NCBI GenBank assembly: GCA_027488055.1
Contig: JAIYCK010000052.1
Span: 1-22,052, forward strand
Direction of reading: 5' to 3'
DNA: 22,052 nt
From: Flavobacteriales bacterium
GTDB lineage: Bacteria; Bacteroidota; Bacteroidia; Flavobacteriales_D; Sanyastnellaceae
Notes under the pieces: generated by a model
Seen by the model: only the letters and a program-made list of their open reading frames with translations
What the model was told of the DNA's origin: nothing
The model's database searches: none
Position numbers and translations under genes: made by a program
Part shown: one piece after another, positions 7,932 through 16,115 of the stretch
How the letters are laid out: each line of letters begins with the position of its first letter
Position numbering within the stretch: position 1 is the first letter of the stretch

Positions 7932-9222
7932 GAATTTTTCGGTTATAGCCATATTTGTGAGCCTGTATTCATTCTCCTACGTGTTTTTCAAACAGCCGTT
8001 CGAGTTTTACTTGAGCTATGCTATCTTTTTGATGTACTTCCCTTTCTTCTTCGCGAAGTTTGGTATTCCGAAACGTCCGGTTTTCATCTTTATCCCATTG
8101 TTCTTTTCGGGAATGCTCTACGTGCAAATGGGGATGAACACCAGTCAGCAGTTTTTCAAGATCTTCATTGGATTTTTTGCGTCGGTTTTGTTTTATCATT
8201 TTGTTATACAGGCCTATAGCTTCGACTTGAAGAAGTTGTTTGGTTATTATATGAAATCGGCTGTGATCATAGCGGGTATCGGCCTTTTTCAGTTGATCAG
8301 TTATTTGGTGGGCTTCGGACCGGGCTATAATTTCAATTGGTTCTTTAACAAGTGGGGTGTTATTCCTGGAGGTCTAGGTCTGCGGATTAATTCTGTCTTT
8401 TCCGAACCGGCATATTATGCGGCAGCCATGGCGCCTGCCTTTTTTGTTGCCATCTACAATTTCACCAACCGCGATACTCTCTGGGTAACCCGCAAGCAAA
8501 GTGCGCTCATTGCATTAGTCTATTTGCTAACTTATTCGAGCTTGGGCATCTTAGGGGTCATGCTTACGTTGGTGTTTTTGCTTCTCAATATGGGGTTCGT
8601 GCGGTATGGTTTGGCTATCATACCCATACTTATTTTTGGTACGCAATGGGCATATGTCAACGTACCAGAGTTCCGTGATCGCATCGATGGAACCAATGAG
8701 CTCGTAGAAACTCAAAATATCTACTCTTACGATGTACACGGTTCGAGTTTCGTATTGTACAACAATAGTCACGTCGCGTGGGAAAATTTCATTCGAAATC
8801 CCATTTTGGGAACGGGTCTAGGTTCGCACGCAACGGCTTTTGAAAAATACTCTTTTACCAATCTGGATGGAGCCGTGCAGATTGACTTCAATAGCCAAGA
8901 TGCCAACTCGCTTTTTTTGCGATTGATGAGTGAAACGGGGATTTACGGGCTGGGTTTGATGCTGTATCTCTTGTTTAGGTGCTGGATTTTTAGCCCCAAA
9001 TCCTTTGAGCGCGAGAATTGGGTTATTTCCAATGGCTTGGTGATCATTATCGTTATCTATCTCGTAAGGCAAGGCCACTACTTCTACAATGGGTTTCCGT
9101 TTTTCCTATGGCTATACTATTATAATTTTGAAATAAATGCAGCACAACGAAAAGCTGCTGAAGAGGCCATAAATAGCCAAAACAAATCCAATGTCAACCC
9201 CATGGCGCTCAGCAATGCCTGA
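7924..9222 (+). CDS. O-antigen polymerase/ligase-like (Wzy/WaaL) membrane protein
   Basis: A 432-residue protein with ten or more predicted membrane helices and one long soluble loop. I prefer the ATG at 7924, which begins directly before the first helix (MFKNFSVIAIFVSLYSF) and overlaps the acyltransferase gene by 8 bases; the frame is open 11 codons further upstream. The loop carries NPILGTGLGSHATAF at about 292-306 and then DANSLFLRLMSETGIYGLG near 326-344. This is the N-P-x-x-G-x-G spacing and the N-S/x-L...E-x-G-I-x-G pattern of the Wzy_C family. These proteins polymerise or ligate polysaccharide units at the periplasmic face of the inner membrane. In this cluster a polymerase role is more likely than lipid A ligation, but sequence alone cannot decide. 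It converges on the deacetylase gene with only 13 bases between them. Confidence 0.85.
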   Translation: MFKNFSVIAIFVSLYSFSYVFFKQPFEFYLSYAIFLMYFPFFFAKFGIPKRPVFIFIPLFFSGMLYVQMGMNTSQQFFKIFIGFFASVLFYHFVIQAYSFDLKKLFGYYMKSAVIIAGIGLFQLISYLVGFGPGYNFNWFFNKWGVIPGGLGLRINSVFSEPAYYAAAMAPAFFVAIYNFTNRDTLWVTRKQSALIALVYLLTYSSLGILGVMLTLVFLLLNMGFVRYGLAIIPILIFGTQWAYVNVPEFRDRIDGTNELVETQNIYSYDVHGSSFVLYNNSHVAWENFIRNPILGTGLGSHATAFEKYSFTNLDGAVQIDFNSQDANSLFLRLMSETGIYGLGLMLYLLFRCWIFSPKSFERENWVISNGLVIIIVIYLVRQGHYFYNGFPFFLWLYYYNFEINAAQRKAAEEAINSQNKSNVNPMALSNA

Positions 9223-9235
9223 GTGCTGGAAAAGG

Positions 9236-10069
9236 TCAGAGATCCTTATACGTCTGTATAGCCGCTTGCCATCTCTTGAGGTCCCATTTACCAAGAGCAA
9301 ATTTGATTTGCCCCAATGACCAATTCAACTCAATATTTCTGCGTAGGATAAGATGTGTGTCCATCGGTCTGTTTTGTGGACCTGGAAAGGTTGTAAAATG
9401 ATATGAATAGTGCTCCTGGATGAGTTTTTTGCCAAATGAGTTTATACTGAAATTGGTGTTGTTTGGTGAGCAAAAGGCAGTGATCGGTGCGTTCAATCGT
9501 TCGGCGAGCCAAGCTTTTGAATCTACTATTTCATGGATGGTTTGTGCTTCAGTCATGTGCGCGGCAAGGTCGTGTGTAGAGCTATGACTTCCGATGCGAT
9601 GCCCCATGCTACGCATGGCCAAAAGTTCAGCTATTTGGAGTGCTTCGAAATCAACTGGCTTATTTTCAAAAGAGCTGTCCACAATGGGTCGAATATGCTC
9701 CAGATAATAGGATTTGGGATTGACACTTTCTACAAAGGCAGGGACAACGAAAAAGTAAGCGTGTATCCCTTTTCTATGCAATAGTTCAGCCGCCGCATAA
9801 TTATTGCGGATACCATCGTCAAACGTAAAGAGCACATAAGGTCCACTTTTCAATTCTCCGGCACAATAGCGCTCGAAATCATCAGGCGAAAGAATCGTGA
9901 ATTCCCGCTTGAGCCAATTGATTGTTTTTTCCAATTGGGGTAGAAAGGCATGCGGGGTAGAATGCAAACAAAGTACGATGCACTCTTCAGGGTCATACCC
10001 AAAACCTCCCCATGCATATTCGGCAGTTCCCATTAGCCACTTGATGGCTTGTGTTATTTTTTTGCGCAT
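9236..10069 (-). CDS. Polysaccharide deacetylase family (CE4/NodB-like) protein
   Basis: A 277-residue protein with the NodB homology signatures. TFDDG sits at about 82-86 and supplies the catalytic base and metal-binding aspartates. HSSTH near 162-166 provides the two metal-binding histidines. The ATG at 10069 forms a one-base TAATG overlap with the stop of the upstream GNAT gene; a TTG two codons earlier is also open but less likely. No signal peptide is evident: the N-terminus is basic and followed by a tryptophan-containing segment. It may therefore act in the cytoplasm on a lipid-linked intermediate. CE4 enzymes remove N- or O-acetyl groups from sugars. It is on the opposite strand from the rest of the cluster. 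Confidence 0.9.
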   Translation of the reverse strand: MRKKITQAIKWLMGTAEYAWGGFGYDPEECIVLCLHSTPHAFLPQLEKTINWLKREFTILSPDDFERYCAGELKSGPYVLFTFDDGIRNNYAAAELLHRKGIHAYFFVVPAFVESVNPKSYYLEHIRPIVDSSFENKPVDFEALQIAELLAMRSMGHRIGSHSSTHDLAAHMTEAQTIHEIVDSKAWLAERLNAPITAFCSPNNTNFSINSFGKKLIQEHYSYHFTTFPGPQNRPMDTHLILRRNIELNWSLGQIKFALGKWDLKRWQAAIQTYKDL

Positions 10070-11016
10070 TACCAAGTATCAATATCGGCTCTGAAAATTT
10101 CCCAGGCTCCCCAATCGTCAATTTGATCTGCGATTGGACCTTTCGCTATGAAGTGTATCTTTTTCTCAATCTGGCGAAATCCAAAGGTTTGCACAATTTG
10201 GTTGAAGTCCTTGGAAAGAGGATTGATGGCGATGCTTACAAAACTGAAATTGGCTGACTTATTTATTTGTTTCAATAGTCCTTCAAAGGCTTCGCGTAAC
10301 AGGCCCAAATCATCATTAGAGCGGACAACTTTGCCAATGATCAACTCCTTTAGGATTTTTTTTCTGCGCTGCGCTTTCATTTCGAATAGCACCGTGCCTA
10401 GTTCATTTTCGTAAGTGTAGCGGTAATAATGTCCTTTCTGATATGCGAAGCGATATTCGTCGTATCCCGCAGTCTGCGCTACGGAGCTATGCGTGGTTGG
10501 GCCCTTCAGCGTGGTAGGCACTCTTTTGCCAAGGGCCACTTCCAAACTTTTTTCGGGATTGCTGATAGCTGCCAACAGAGGGCGCATGGGTTTGATGTGC
10601 CACTGTAAATCAAAGGGGTTATGCCACTTATTTTTCATAAATGCCCCAAACGACATTTCGACTGGGAATCCGATGAGCAAGTCATGAGGCATATGAGCTT
10701 CTTCGGTGTGGATATAATTCAACATTTTTCCAAATAGGCCTTTCCCACGGTAATCGGGATGCACAAGGGAGTTGCCGCTCTGGTAGGCATGGGTGAGCTT
10801 CCCGCCAAGATCCATAGGCCAGTGAAAGAATGATTGAAAGCCAATCACCTTGTCTCCGTCTGTGGCTGCAATGCGTATACCGTCGCTCTCCTGAAAGGGG
10901 TGCTCGTAAAACTGCTCAAAAAAAGCATCAAAGTCCTCCGCGTCGGTGCCATATTCCATTTGAAACAACTCAATCACCTGCTGACGCATCCATATTTCAT
11001 ACTTTTGGATCTTCAT
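10069..11016 (-). CDS. GNAT-family N-acetyltransferase
   Basis: A 315-residue protein. The N-terminal half is a GNAT domain with the acetyl-CoA-binding motif A, SLVHPDYRGKGLFGKML, where R90-G91-K92-G93 form the pyrophosphate loop. The C-terminal half (about 150-315) is less familiar and may be a second, degenerate acyltransferase lobe. It is the first gene of a two-gene minus-strand unit with the deacetylase; the stop TAA and the next ATG share one base. Its start lies only 29 bases from the divergent glycosyltransferase gene at 11046. The paired deacetylase suggests it re-acylates a sugar amine. That is inference; GNAT substrates range from sugars to proteins. Confidence 0.85.
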   Translation of the reverse strand: MKIQKYEIWMRQQVIELFQMEYGTDAEDFDAFFEQFYEHPFQESDGIRIAATDGDKVIGFQSFFHWPMDLGGKLTHAYQSGNSLVHPDYRGKGLFGKMLNYIHTEEAHMPHDLLIGFPVEMSFGAFMKNKWHNPFDLQWHIKPMRPLLAAISNPEKSLEVALGKRVPTTLKGPTTHSSVAQTAGYDEYRFAYQKGHYYRYTYENELGTVLFEMKAQRRKKILKELIIGKVVRSNDDLGLLREAFEGLLKQINKSANFSFVSIAINPLSKDFNQIVQTFGFRQIEKKIHFIAKGPIADQIDDWGAWEIFRADIDTW

Positions 11017-11045
11017 TGTTCTAAAATAGTATTTCGAGTGCGAAT

Positions 11046-12092
11046 ATGAAGAGAATTCTGGTATTGTACCGTGAATTGGCAGGTTACTTTGTGACTTGCC
11101 TCAATGAATTATGCGAACAGCATGATTTAATGGCGGATGTGGTGGCCTATCCCGTCCACAAGGATGCGCCATTCGATTTCGTATTTTCTTCCCGAATTCA
11201 GTGCTTTGATCGCAGCACAATGACCTCGCACACCCTCCATGAAATGGCCACGAACGGATCATATAGCATGATTTTTTGCGGCGGTTGGGGAGACAAGCTC
11301 TACTTATCGGTGGTGGCGAAGAATAGACAGATTCCATCTTTATTGGGTTTCGACAATCAATGGAGTGGCACTTTGCGTCAACGCGCGGCATGCTTGTATG
11401 CTCGGCTCAAAATCACACCGCTTTTTGACATGGCTTTTGTACCAGGACCTGAACAAGCGCTCTTTGCACGCAAAATGGGTTTTCATAAAATTGTACAAGG
11501 TGCTTACTCATGTGACGTGGATCGTTTTTCCACGATTCAACGCAGTCGGTCGAATGACTTTTGGAACATGGATCGAAAGACACTCTTTTTTGTAGGCAGA
11601 TACGCCGATGCAAAATTTATTGATGAACTGCAAGATGTGTTCATCGAATTGAGCGATTCAGCAGGAAAGCATTGGAGATTGGTCTGCGCGGGCACTGGAC
11701 CTTTGTGGGAATCCCGCCGCATACATAATTCAATTGAACACCTGGGCTTCATGCAGCCAGAAGTGTTGCTTAAAAGCATGGAACAAGCGCATGGTTTTGT
11801 ATTGCCAAGTACATTCGAACCCTGGGGAGTGGTGGTGCATGAGTTTGCGACAGCCGGCGTGCCGCTAGTGCTTTCGAGCGCAGTGGGCGCTCGTACCGCT
11901 TTCATTGAGAATGGAAGAAATGGATTTGTGTTTCAGTCGGGTCATCGCGACGCGCTAAAATCGGCCTTGACGTCATTGATGTCATCGGGACCTGAGCAAC
12001 TGATGCAAATGAGTAAACATAGTAGTTATCTTGCACACAAGATTACACCTCAAACGTGGAGCAATTCATTGATACAACTTCTTACGCCTTGA
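11046..12092 (+). CDS. Glycosyltransferase family 4
   Basis: A 348-residue, somewhat short GT-B glycosyltransferase. The N-terminus MKRILVLYRELAGYFVTCLN lacks the classic GG loop, but a glycine cluster CGGWGDKLY occurs near residue 78. The donor domain begins at RKTLFFVGRYADAKFIDELQ. It holds an intact EX7E motif, TFEPWGVVVHEFATAG, with Glu258 and Glu266. It is the first gene of the second rightward run and is separated by one base from the following epimerase gene. The start is the only ATG before the first beta strand. Confidence 0.9.
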   Translation: MKRILVLYRELAGYFVTCLNELCEQHDLMADVVAYPVHKDAPFDFVFSSRIQCFDRSTMTSHTLHEMATNGSYSMIFCGGWGDKLYLSVVAKNRQIPSLLGFDNQWSGTLRQRAACLYARLKITPLFDMAFVPGPEQALFARKMGFHKIVQGAYSCDVDRFSTIQRSRSNDFWNMDRKTLFFVGRYADAKFIDELQDVFIELSDSAGKHWRLVCAGTGPLWESRRIHNSIEHLGFMQPEVLLKSMEQAHGFVLPSTFEPWGVVVHEFATAGVPLVLSSAVGARTAFIENGRNGFVFQSGHRDALKSALTSLMSSGPEQLMQMSKHSSYLAHKITPQTWSNSLIQLLTP

Positions 12093-12093
12093 C

Positions 12094-13032
12094 ATGCAAA
12101 CAATATTGATCACTGGTGGGGCTGGTTTTATAGCAGGCGCAATGGCCAAAAGGTTGGCGCTGGATCCAACGAATCGGATTGTGATCGTGGACAATTTGAT
12201 ATCTGGAGATAAACGCAACTTGCCACCCAACCTTCACCAGAATGTGGTTTTTCTCAATGCCGATGTCAACGAGGAAGCATTGATTCGACCGCTCTTCGAA
12301 GCCTATTCTTTTGATGCGGTATTTCACTACGCCGCGCTGGTAGGTGTTCAACGCACGCTGATGAACCCAGTTGCTGTATTGCGCGACATCGATGGAATTC
12401 GCAATATTTTGAATCTATCTGTGCAGTTTGGCGTGAAGCGGGTTTTTTACAGCAGCAGCAGTGAGGTATATGGCGAACCAGTAACTGTGCCTCAGCACGA
12501 ACATACGACTCCGCTCAATTCACGATTGCCTTATGCAATTGTAAAGAATTTGGGAGAGGCATTTCTTCGTTCATATCAGCAGGAATACGGATTGAACTAT
12601 ACCATTTTTCGTTTTTTCAATACCTATGGGCCAGGACAATCTGTAGACTTTGTAATGTCCCGATTTCTTGAAATGGCTCGCAATGGAAAAGACATCACCA
12701 TTTACGGTGATGGTCAGCAAACTCGCACATTTTGTTACATCGAGGATAACATTGATGTGACCATCAAGATATACAAAGAAGGCCACTTTCTCAATGATGT
12801 CGTCAACATTGGGTCGGATCAAGAAATGACCATATTGAGCCTGGCTCAAAAAATAGTTGATGTAACAGGATCATCATCAAAAATCATACATCTGCCCGCA
12901 CTTCCAGAGGGGGATATGACACGTCGTAAACCCGACATTGGTAAAATGATAAGCCTCATGGATCGGCCTCTAACGTCTCTGGATGATGGAATTCTACAAC
13001 TCATAAAATCGGCTCAAGTATGTGCGGAATAA
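12094..13032 (+). CDS. NAD-dependent epimerase/dehydratase (extended SDR)
   Basis: A 312-residue nucleotide-sugar modifying enzyme. The Rossmann glycine motif is TGGAGFIAG at 7-15. The third glycine of the usual TGGAGFIG is replaced by Ala14, with a glycine one position later. SSSSEVYG at 120-127 supplies the catalytic serine region and YAIVK at 147-151 the Tyr-Lys pair. RFFNTYGPGQ and YGDGQQTRTFCYIED resemble UDP-glucuronate decarboxylases and related UDP-sugar 4-epimerases, so a UDP-linked substrate is likely. The precise reaction cannot be assigned from sequence. It overlaps the following asparagine synthase gene by 13 bases. Confidence 0.9.
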   Translation: MQTILITGGAGFIAGAMAKRLALDPTNRIVIVDNLISGDKRNLPPNLHQNVVFLNADVNEEALIRPLFEAYSFDAVFHYAALVGVQRTLMNPVAVLRDIDGIRNILNLSVQFGVKRVFYSSSSEVYGEPVTVPQHEHTTPLNSRLPYAIVKNLGEAFLRSYQQEYGLNYTIFRFFNTYGPGQSVDFVMSRFLEMARNGKDITIYGDGQQTRTFCYIEDNIDVTIKIYKEGHFLNDVVNIGSDQEMTILSLAQKIVDVTGSSSKIIHLPALPEGDMTRRKPDIGKMISLMDRPLTSLDDGILQLIKSAQVCAE

Positions 13033-14891
13033 ATGGAGTAATCCGTCCGGCATCTCAAGAGAATGCCAAGAGCTATGTCAAGGCGATGAATGGTGCCATG
13101 GCGCACCGAGGTCCAGATGCAGAGGGTATTTGGTCAAATGAATCCATTGTGCTCGGACACAGAAGGCTCTCCATCATCGATACTTCTGCTGCAGGCAATC
13201 AACCATTCGTCAGTCAGGATGGCAATTTGGTCATTGCCTTCAACGGAGAGATTTATAATTATTTGGAGTTGCGCAATGAACTCCAAGGTTTCCACTCCTT
13301 TAGCACAGAAACAGATACAGAGGTGCTTTTAGCTGCATATGAGAAGTGGGGCATTCAAATGACCGAACGTTTGTTCGGTATGTTTGCTTTTGTGATTCAC
13401 GACCTGCGAAGCGATGAGACCCATGTCGTGCGCGATCGCATGGGTGTAAAGCCTTTGTACTATTTTCCATCCAACCACGGACTGTTTTTTGCATCTGAAG
13501 TGCGCAGTCTGCTCAGCACAGGTTGTGTGCCGAGAACAATAGATCCACAGGGTTTACGAGAGTATTTGAAGTATCAAACGGTTCATGCGCCTCGCACTAT
13601 CTTGGAAGGAGTTAAAATGTTGGAAGCGGGTCATCGTTTGCATTTTAAGGGCAACCTCATGCAGTCCATATGTTATTGGAATGCGAAGAATCCTCCTTTG
13701 CAACAAGTGGATAATTTGAGTCGAAAAGAGATATTAGCTGGAGTATATCAACGTTTGCAGCGATCGGTGGAAATGCGCATGCGCGCTGACGTGCCGTTTG
13801 GTGCGTTCTTGTCTGGAGGCATTGACAGCAGTGCGATTGTAGGGCTCATGGCAACAAGTTCAAAACAGCCAATCAAAACCTTCAGTGTGACGTTCAATGA
13901 GAAACAATGGGATGAAAGCACCTACAGCAATCTCATAGCAAAGCGATACCAAACCGATCACTGCGAGATACGTTTGAGTGCCACGCATTTTATGCAGCAA
14001 GTGCCTCAAGCAGTGGCAGCGATGGATCATCCTAGCGGCGATGGTCCCAACACCTATGTCGTTTCACAAGTTACGCGCGAAGCAGGTGTTAAAATGGCCT
14101 TGAGCGGTATTGGAGGGGATGAGTTATTTGCTGGTTATGATGTTTTTCTTCGATTGGATCGATTACAAAAACAACGTCACATCAGTAAGATACCACGCGG
14201 GATGAGGGCATTCATAGGCAAGTGCTATCAACTTTACAAATCATCTGCTGCTTCCGAAAAAATTGCCTCTACCTTGGCCACACCGCACATGGAATGGCAT
14301 GAGGTATATCCGCTCGTGCGTGCTATACATAGCGATAGACAAATTGATAAATACCTTGCCCAACCCATACAAGATCCTTTGTGGGTGAATCAATTGTGTG
14401 TGGATATTGAGAGTACGAACATGCCCTTTTTGTCCAAAATTTCCTTGGCTGAATCCAATTCATATTTACAGAATGTGTTGCTGCGCGACAGCGACCAGAT
14501 GAGCATGGCGCATGCCTTAGAAGTGCGCGAACCCTTTCTCGATCATGATCTGATAGAATGGGTGTTGGCCGTATCGGACGTCCAGAAATATCCGCATTTT
14601 CCAAAGCAACTCTTGGTGGAGGCAATGGGTGATTTATTGCCGCCAGAGATTGTGCATCGTCCCAAGATGGGCTTTACTTTTCCTTGGGATCAGTGGATGA
14701 AACACGAATTGAAATCCTATTGCATAGAGGGTCTGCAGGCCCTGCAACGCCATCCACTTATCAATGGATTGGAGATTGAAAAATCATGGCAGGATTTTTT
14801 GCAAGGAAGCACCCGAATTACCTGGTCGCGGATATGGCCATTGGTAGTGCTTGGCCAATGGATGAAGATCAATCAAATTGAAGGAACATGA
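13020..14891 (+). CDS. asnB: Asparagine synthase (glutamine-hydrolysing) homologue
   Basis: A 623-residue two-domain amidotransferase. The start is fixed by the N-terminal nucleophile: Met1-Cys2-Gly-Ile, with Cys2 exposed after Met removal. Glutaminase landmarks follow: HRGPD at 29-33, GHRRLSIID at 46-54 and NGEIYN at 75-80. The synthase domain has the ATP pyrophosphatase loop SGGIDSS at 265-271 and SGIGGDELFAGYD further on. It is longer than E. coli AsnB (about 554) but normal for the homologues common in exopolysaccharide clusters. There they are thought to amidate sugar carboxylates rather than make free asparagine. It overlaps the epimerase gene by 13 bases and the next glycosyltransferase by ATGA, which supports a role in modifying a uronic-type sugar. 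True asparagine synthesis is the alternative. Confidence 0.93.
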   Translation: MCGINGVIRPASQENAKSYVKAMNGAMAHRGPDAEGIWSNESIVLGHRRLSIIDTSAAGNQPFVSQDGNLVIAFNGEIYNYLELRNELQGFHSFSTETDTEVLLAAYEKWGIQMTERLFGMFAFVIHDLRSDETHVVRDRMGVKPLYYFPSNHGLFFASEVRSLLSTGCVPRTIDPQGLREYLKYQTVHAPRTILEGVKMLEAGHRLHFKGNLMQSICYWNAKNPPLQQVDNLSRKEILAGVYQRLQRSVEMRMRADVPFGAFLSGGIDSSAIVGLMATSSKQPIKTFSVTFNEKQWDESTYSNLIAKRYQTDHCEIRLSATHFMQQVPQAVAAMDHPSGDGPNTYVVSQVTREAGVKMALSGIGGDELFAGYDVFLRLDRLQKQRHISKIPRGMRAFIGKCYQLYKSSAASEKIASTLATPHMEWHEVYPLVRAIHSDRQIDKYLAQPIQDPLWVNQLCVDIESTNMPFLSKISLAESNSYLQNVLLRDSDQMSMAHALEVREPFLDHDLIEWVLAVSDVQKYPHFPKQLLVEAMGDLLPPEIVHRPKMGFTFPWDQWMKHELKSYCIEGLQALQRHPLINGLEIEKSWQDFLQGSTRITWSRIWPLVVLGQWMKINQIEGT

Positions 14892-16021
14892 CCAAAGTGA
14901 TGGTATTTAGCGATTGGTTTGCTCCGGGCTACAAGGCCGGTGGTCCCATTCAATCATTGGTCAACCTGACGAGAAGCCTCGATCAAGTGCAGTTCTTTGT
15001 GGTGACCTCAGATACGGATCATCATTCCACTGAACCTTACATAAATCTGGACAGCAACACGTGGGTGCGCTTCGAAAAGCACATCCAGGTTATGTATTTG
15101 ACGAAGGATCGAATCAACAAAGGAGTTTTTAAAAATTTGTTGCTGGAAATTCAACCGAATACAGTCTATCTCAACAGCATGTTTTCGCCGCGGTTTACAA
15201 TTACGCCGCTGATTGCCTTGCGAGCGATGGATTGGAAGGGTAAAGTTGTAGTTGCGCCTCGAGGGATGCTCAAGCCAAGTGCGTTGGCAGAGAAGGCCTG
15301 GAAAAAGAAATTGTTTTTGATAATCGCACGTTGGAAAGGCTATTACAAATATGTAAGATGGCATGCTACCAACGAGGCGGAAGTCTTAGAAATAAGAAAA
15401 CATTTTGGAAACGACTCCGTCACCGTGATCGCAGACAATCTGCCGGCGTTACCGCAATTAGATGCACCGGTGTCTCAAAAGAGAGCGGGGCACCTTCGTC
15501 TGATTTGTGTGGCTAGGATAAGTCCCGAAAAGGGAATTGAAGAAGCTTTGCGATTTTTGATGGGTTTCGATTGGAATGGAAGCGTGCACATTGATTTTAT
15601 CGGCGCTAAACAAAATGAGTCTTTTCTCAAGAAGTGCGAGGCCATAGCCTCTCAATTGCAAGGAGTGCAGATACAATTTGTGGGTGAGGAGTCTCCGTCG
15701 CAATTGGAAATGAGATGGAAGGAGTATGATGGCATGTATTTGCCCACTCGAGGCGAGAATTTCGGACATGCCATAGCGGAAAGCTTGAATCATGGAGTCC
15801 CCGTTGTGATAAGCAATCGAACGCCATGGAAGGATTTGGAGCAAAAGGGTGTAGGTTGGAATCTGCCATTGGAAATAGAGGCATTTCAACCCATACTTAA
15901 ACGATTGGTAGACATGGATCAAGAGGAGCATCAACGTATGTGCAATGAGGCGTGGAAATATGCCTGTGATCTGCATCAGGAAACAAATCGCTATCGAGCG
16001 TCCGAACAGCTGTTTTTGTGA
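14888..16021 (+). CDS. Glycosyltransferase family 4, last gene of the polysaccharide run
   Basis: A 377-residue GT-B glycosyltransferase sharing an ATGA overlap with the asparagine synthase gene. The N-terminus MTKVMVFSDWFAPGYKAGGP has the glycine-rich acceptor loop, continued by IQSLVNL. A VVAPRGMLKPSALAEKAWKK segment in the middle is typical of a GT4 subgroup. The C-terminal domain opens at HLRLICVARISPEKGIEEAL and has the complete EX7E motif GENFGHAIAESLNHG, with Glu290 and Glu298. Its position directly after the amidotransferase makes it a candidate for adding the amidated sugar. That is inference from order alone. Confidence 0.92.
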   Translation: MTKVMVFSDWFAPGYKAGGPIQSLVNLTRSLDQVQFFVVTSDTDHHSTEPYINLDSNTWVRFEKHIQVMYLTKDRINKGVFKNLLLEIQPNTVYLNSMFSPRFTITPLIALRAMDWKGKVVVAPRGMLKPSALAEKAWKKKLFLIIARWKGYYKYVRWHATNEAEVLEIRKHFGNDSVTVIADNLPALPQLDAPVSQKRAGHLRLICVARISPEKGIEEALRFLMGFDWNGSVHIDFIGAKQNESFLKKCEAIASQLQGVQIQFVGEESPSQLEMRWKEYDGMYLPTRGENFGHAIAESLNHGVPVVISNRTPWKDLEQKGVGWNLPLEIEAFQPILKRLVDMDQEEHQRMCNEAWKYACDLHQETNRYRASEQLFL

Positions 16022-16072
16022 CCGCTTAATTCTTTTAGTATTATTTTAAAGTGAATTTGATGAACTGCCACA

Positions 16073-16100
16073 TTGAAATGATCGGCATGGTGTTACTTTG
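16073..16100 (+). promoter_or_regulatory. Possible promoter for rimK
   Basis: The 94-base spacer before rimK contains TTACTTTG at 16093-16100, one mismatch from the Bacteroidota -7 consensus TAnnTTTG. A TTG at 16073-16075 lies 17 bases upstream in the position expected for the -33 element. Transcription would start about 10 bases before the ATG at 16116, giving a very short leader. This would uncouple rimK from the polysaccharide run. It is a motif match only. Confidence 0.3.
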
Positions 16101-16115
16101 CTTAAAATTTCGGCT

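Noticed and set aside
11537..11905. A 122-codon minus-strand frame inside the glycosyltransferase at 11046
   Set aside because: Antisense shadow of a convincing GT4 gene.
15458..15976. A 172-codon minus-strand frame inside the last glycosyltransferase
   Set aside because: It lies wholly within a gene with an intact EX7E motif, and its translation shows no recognisable domain.
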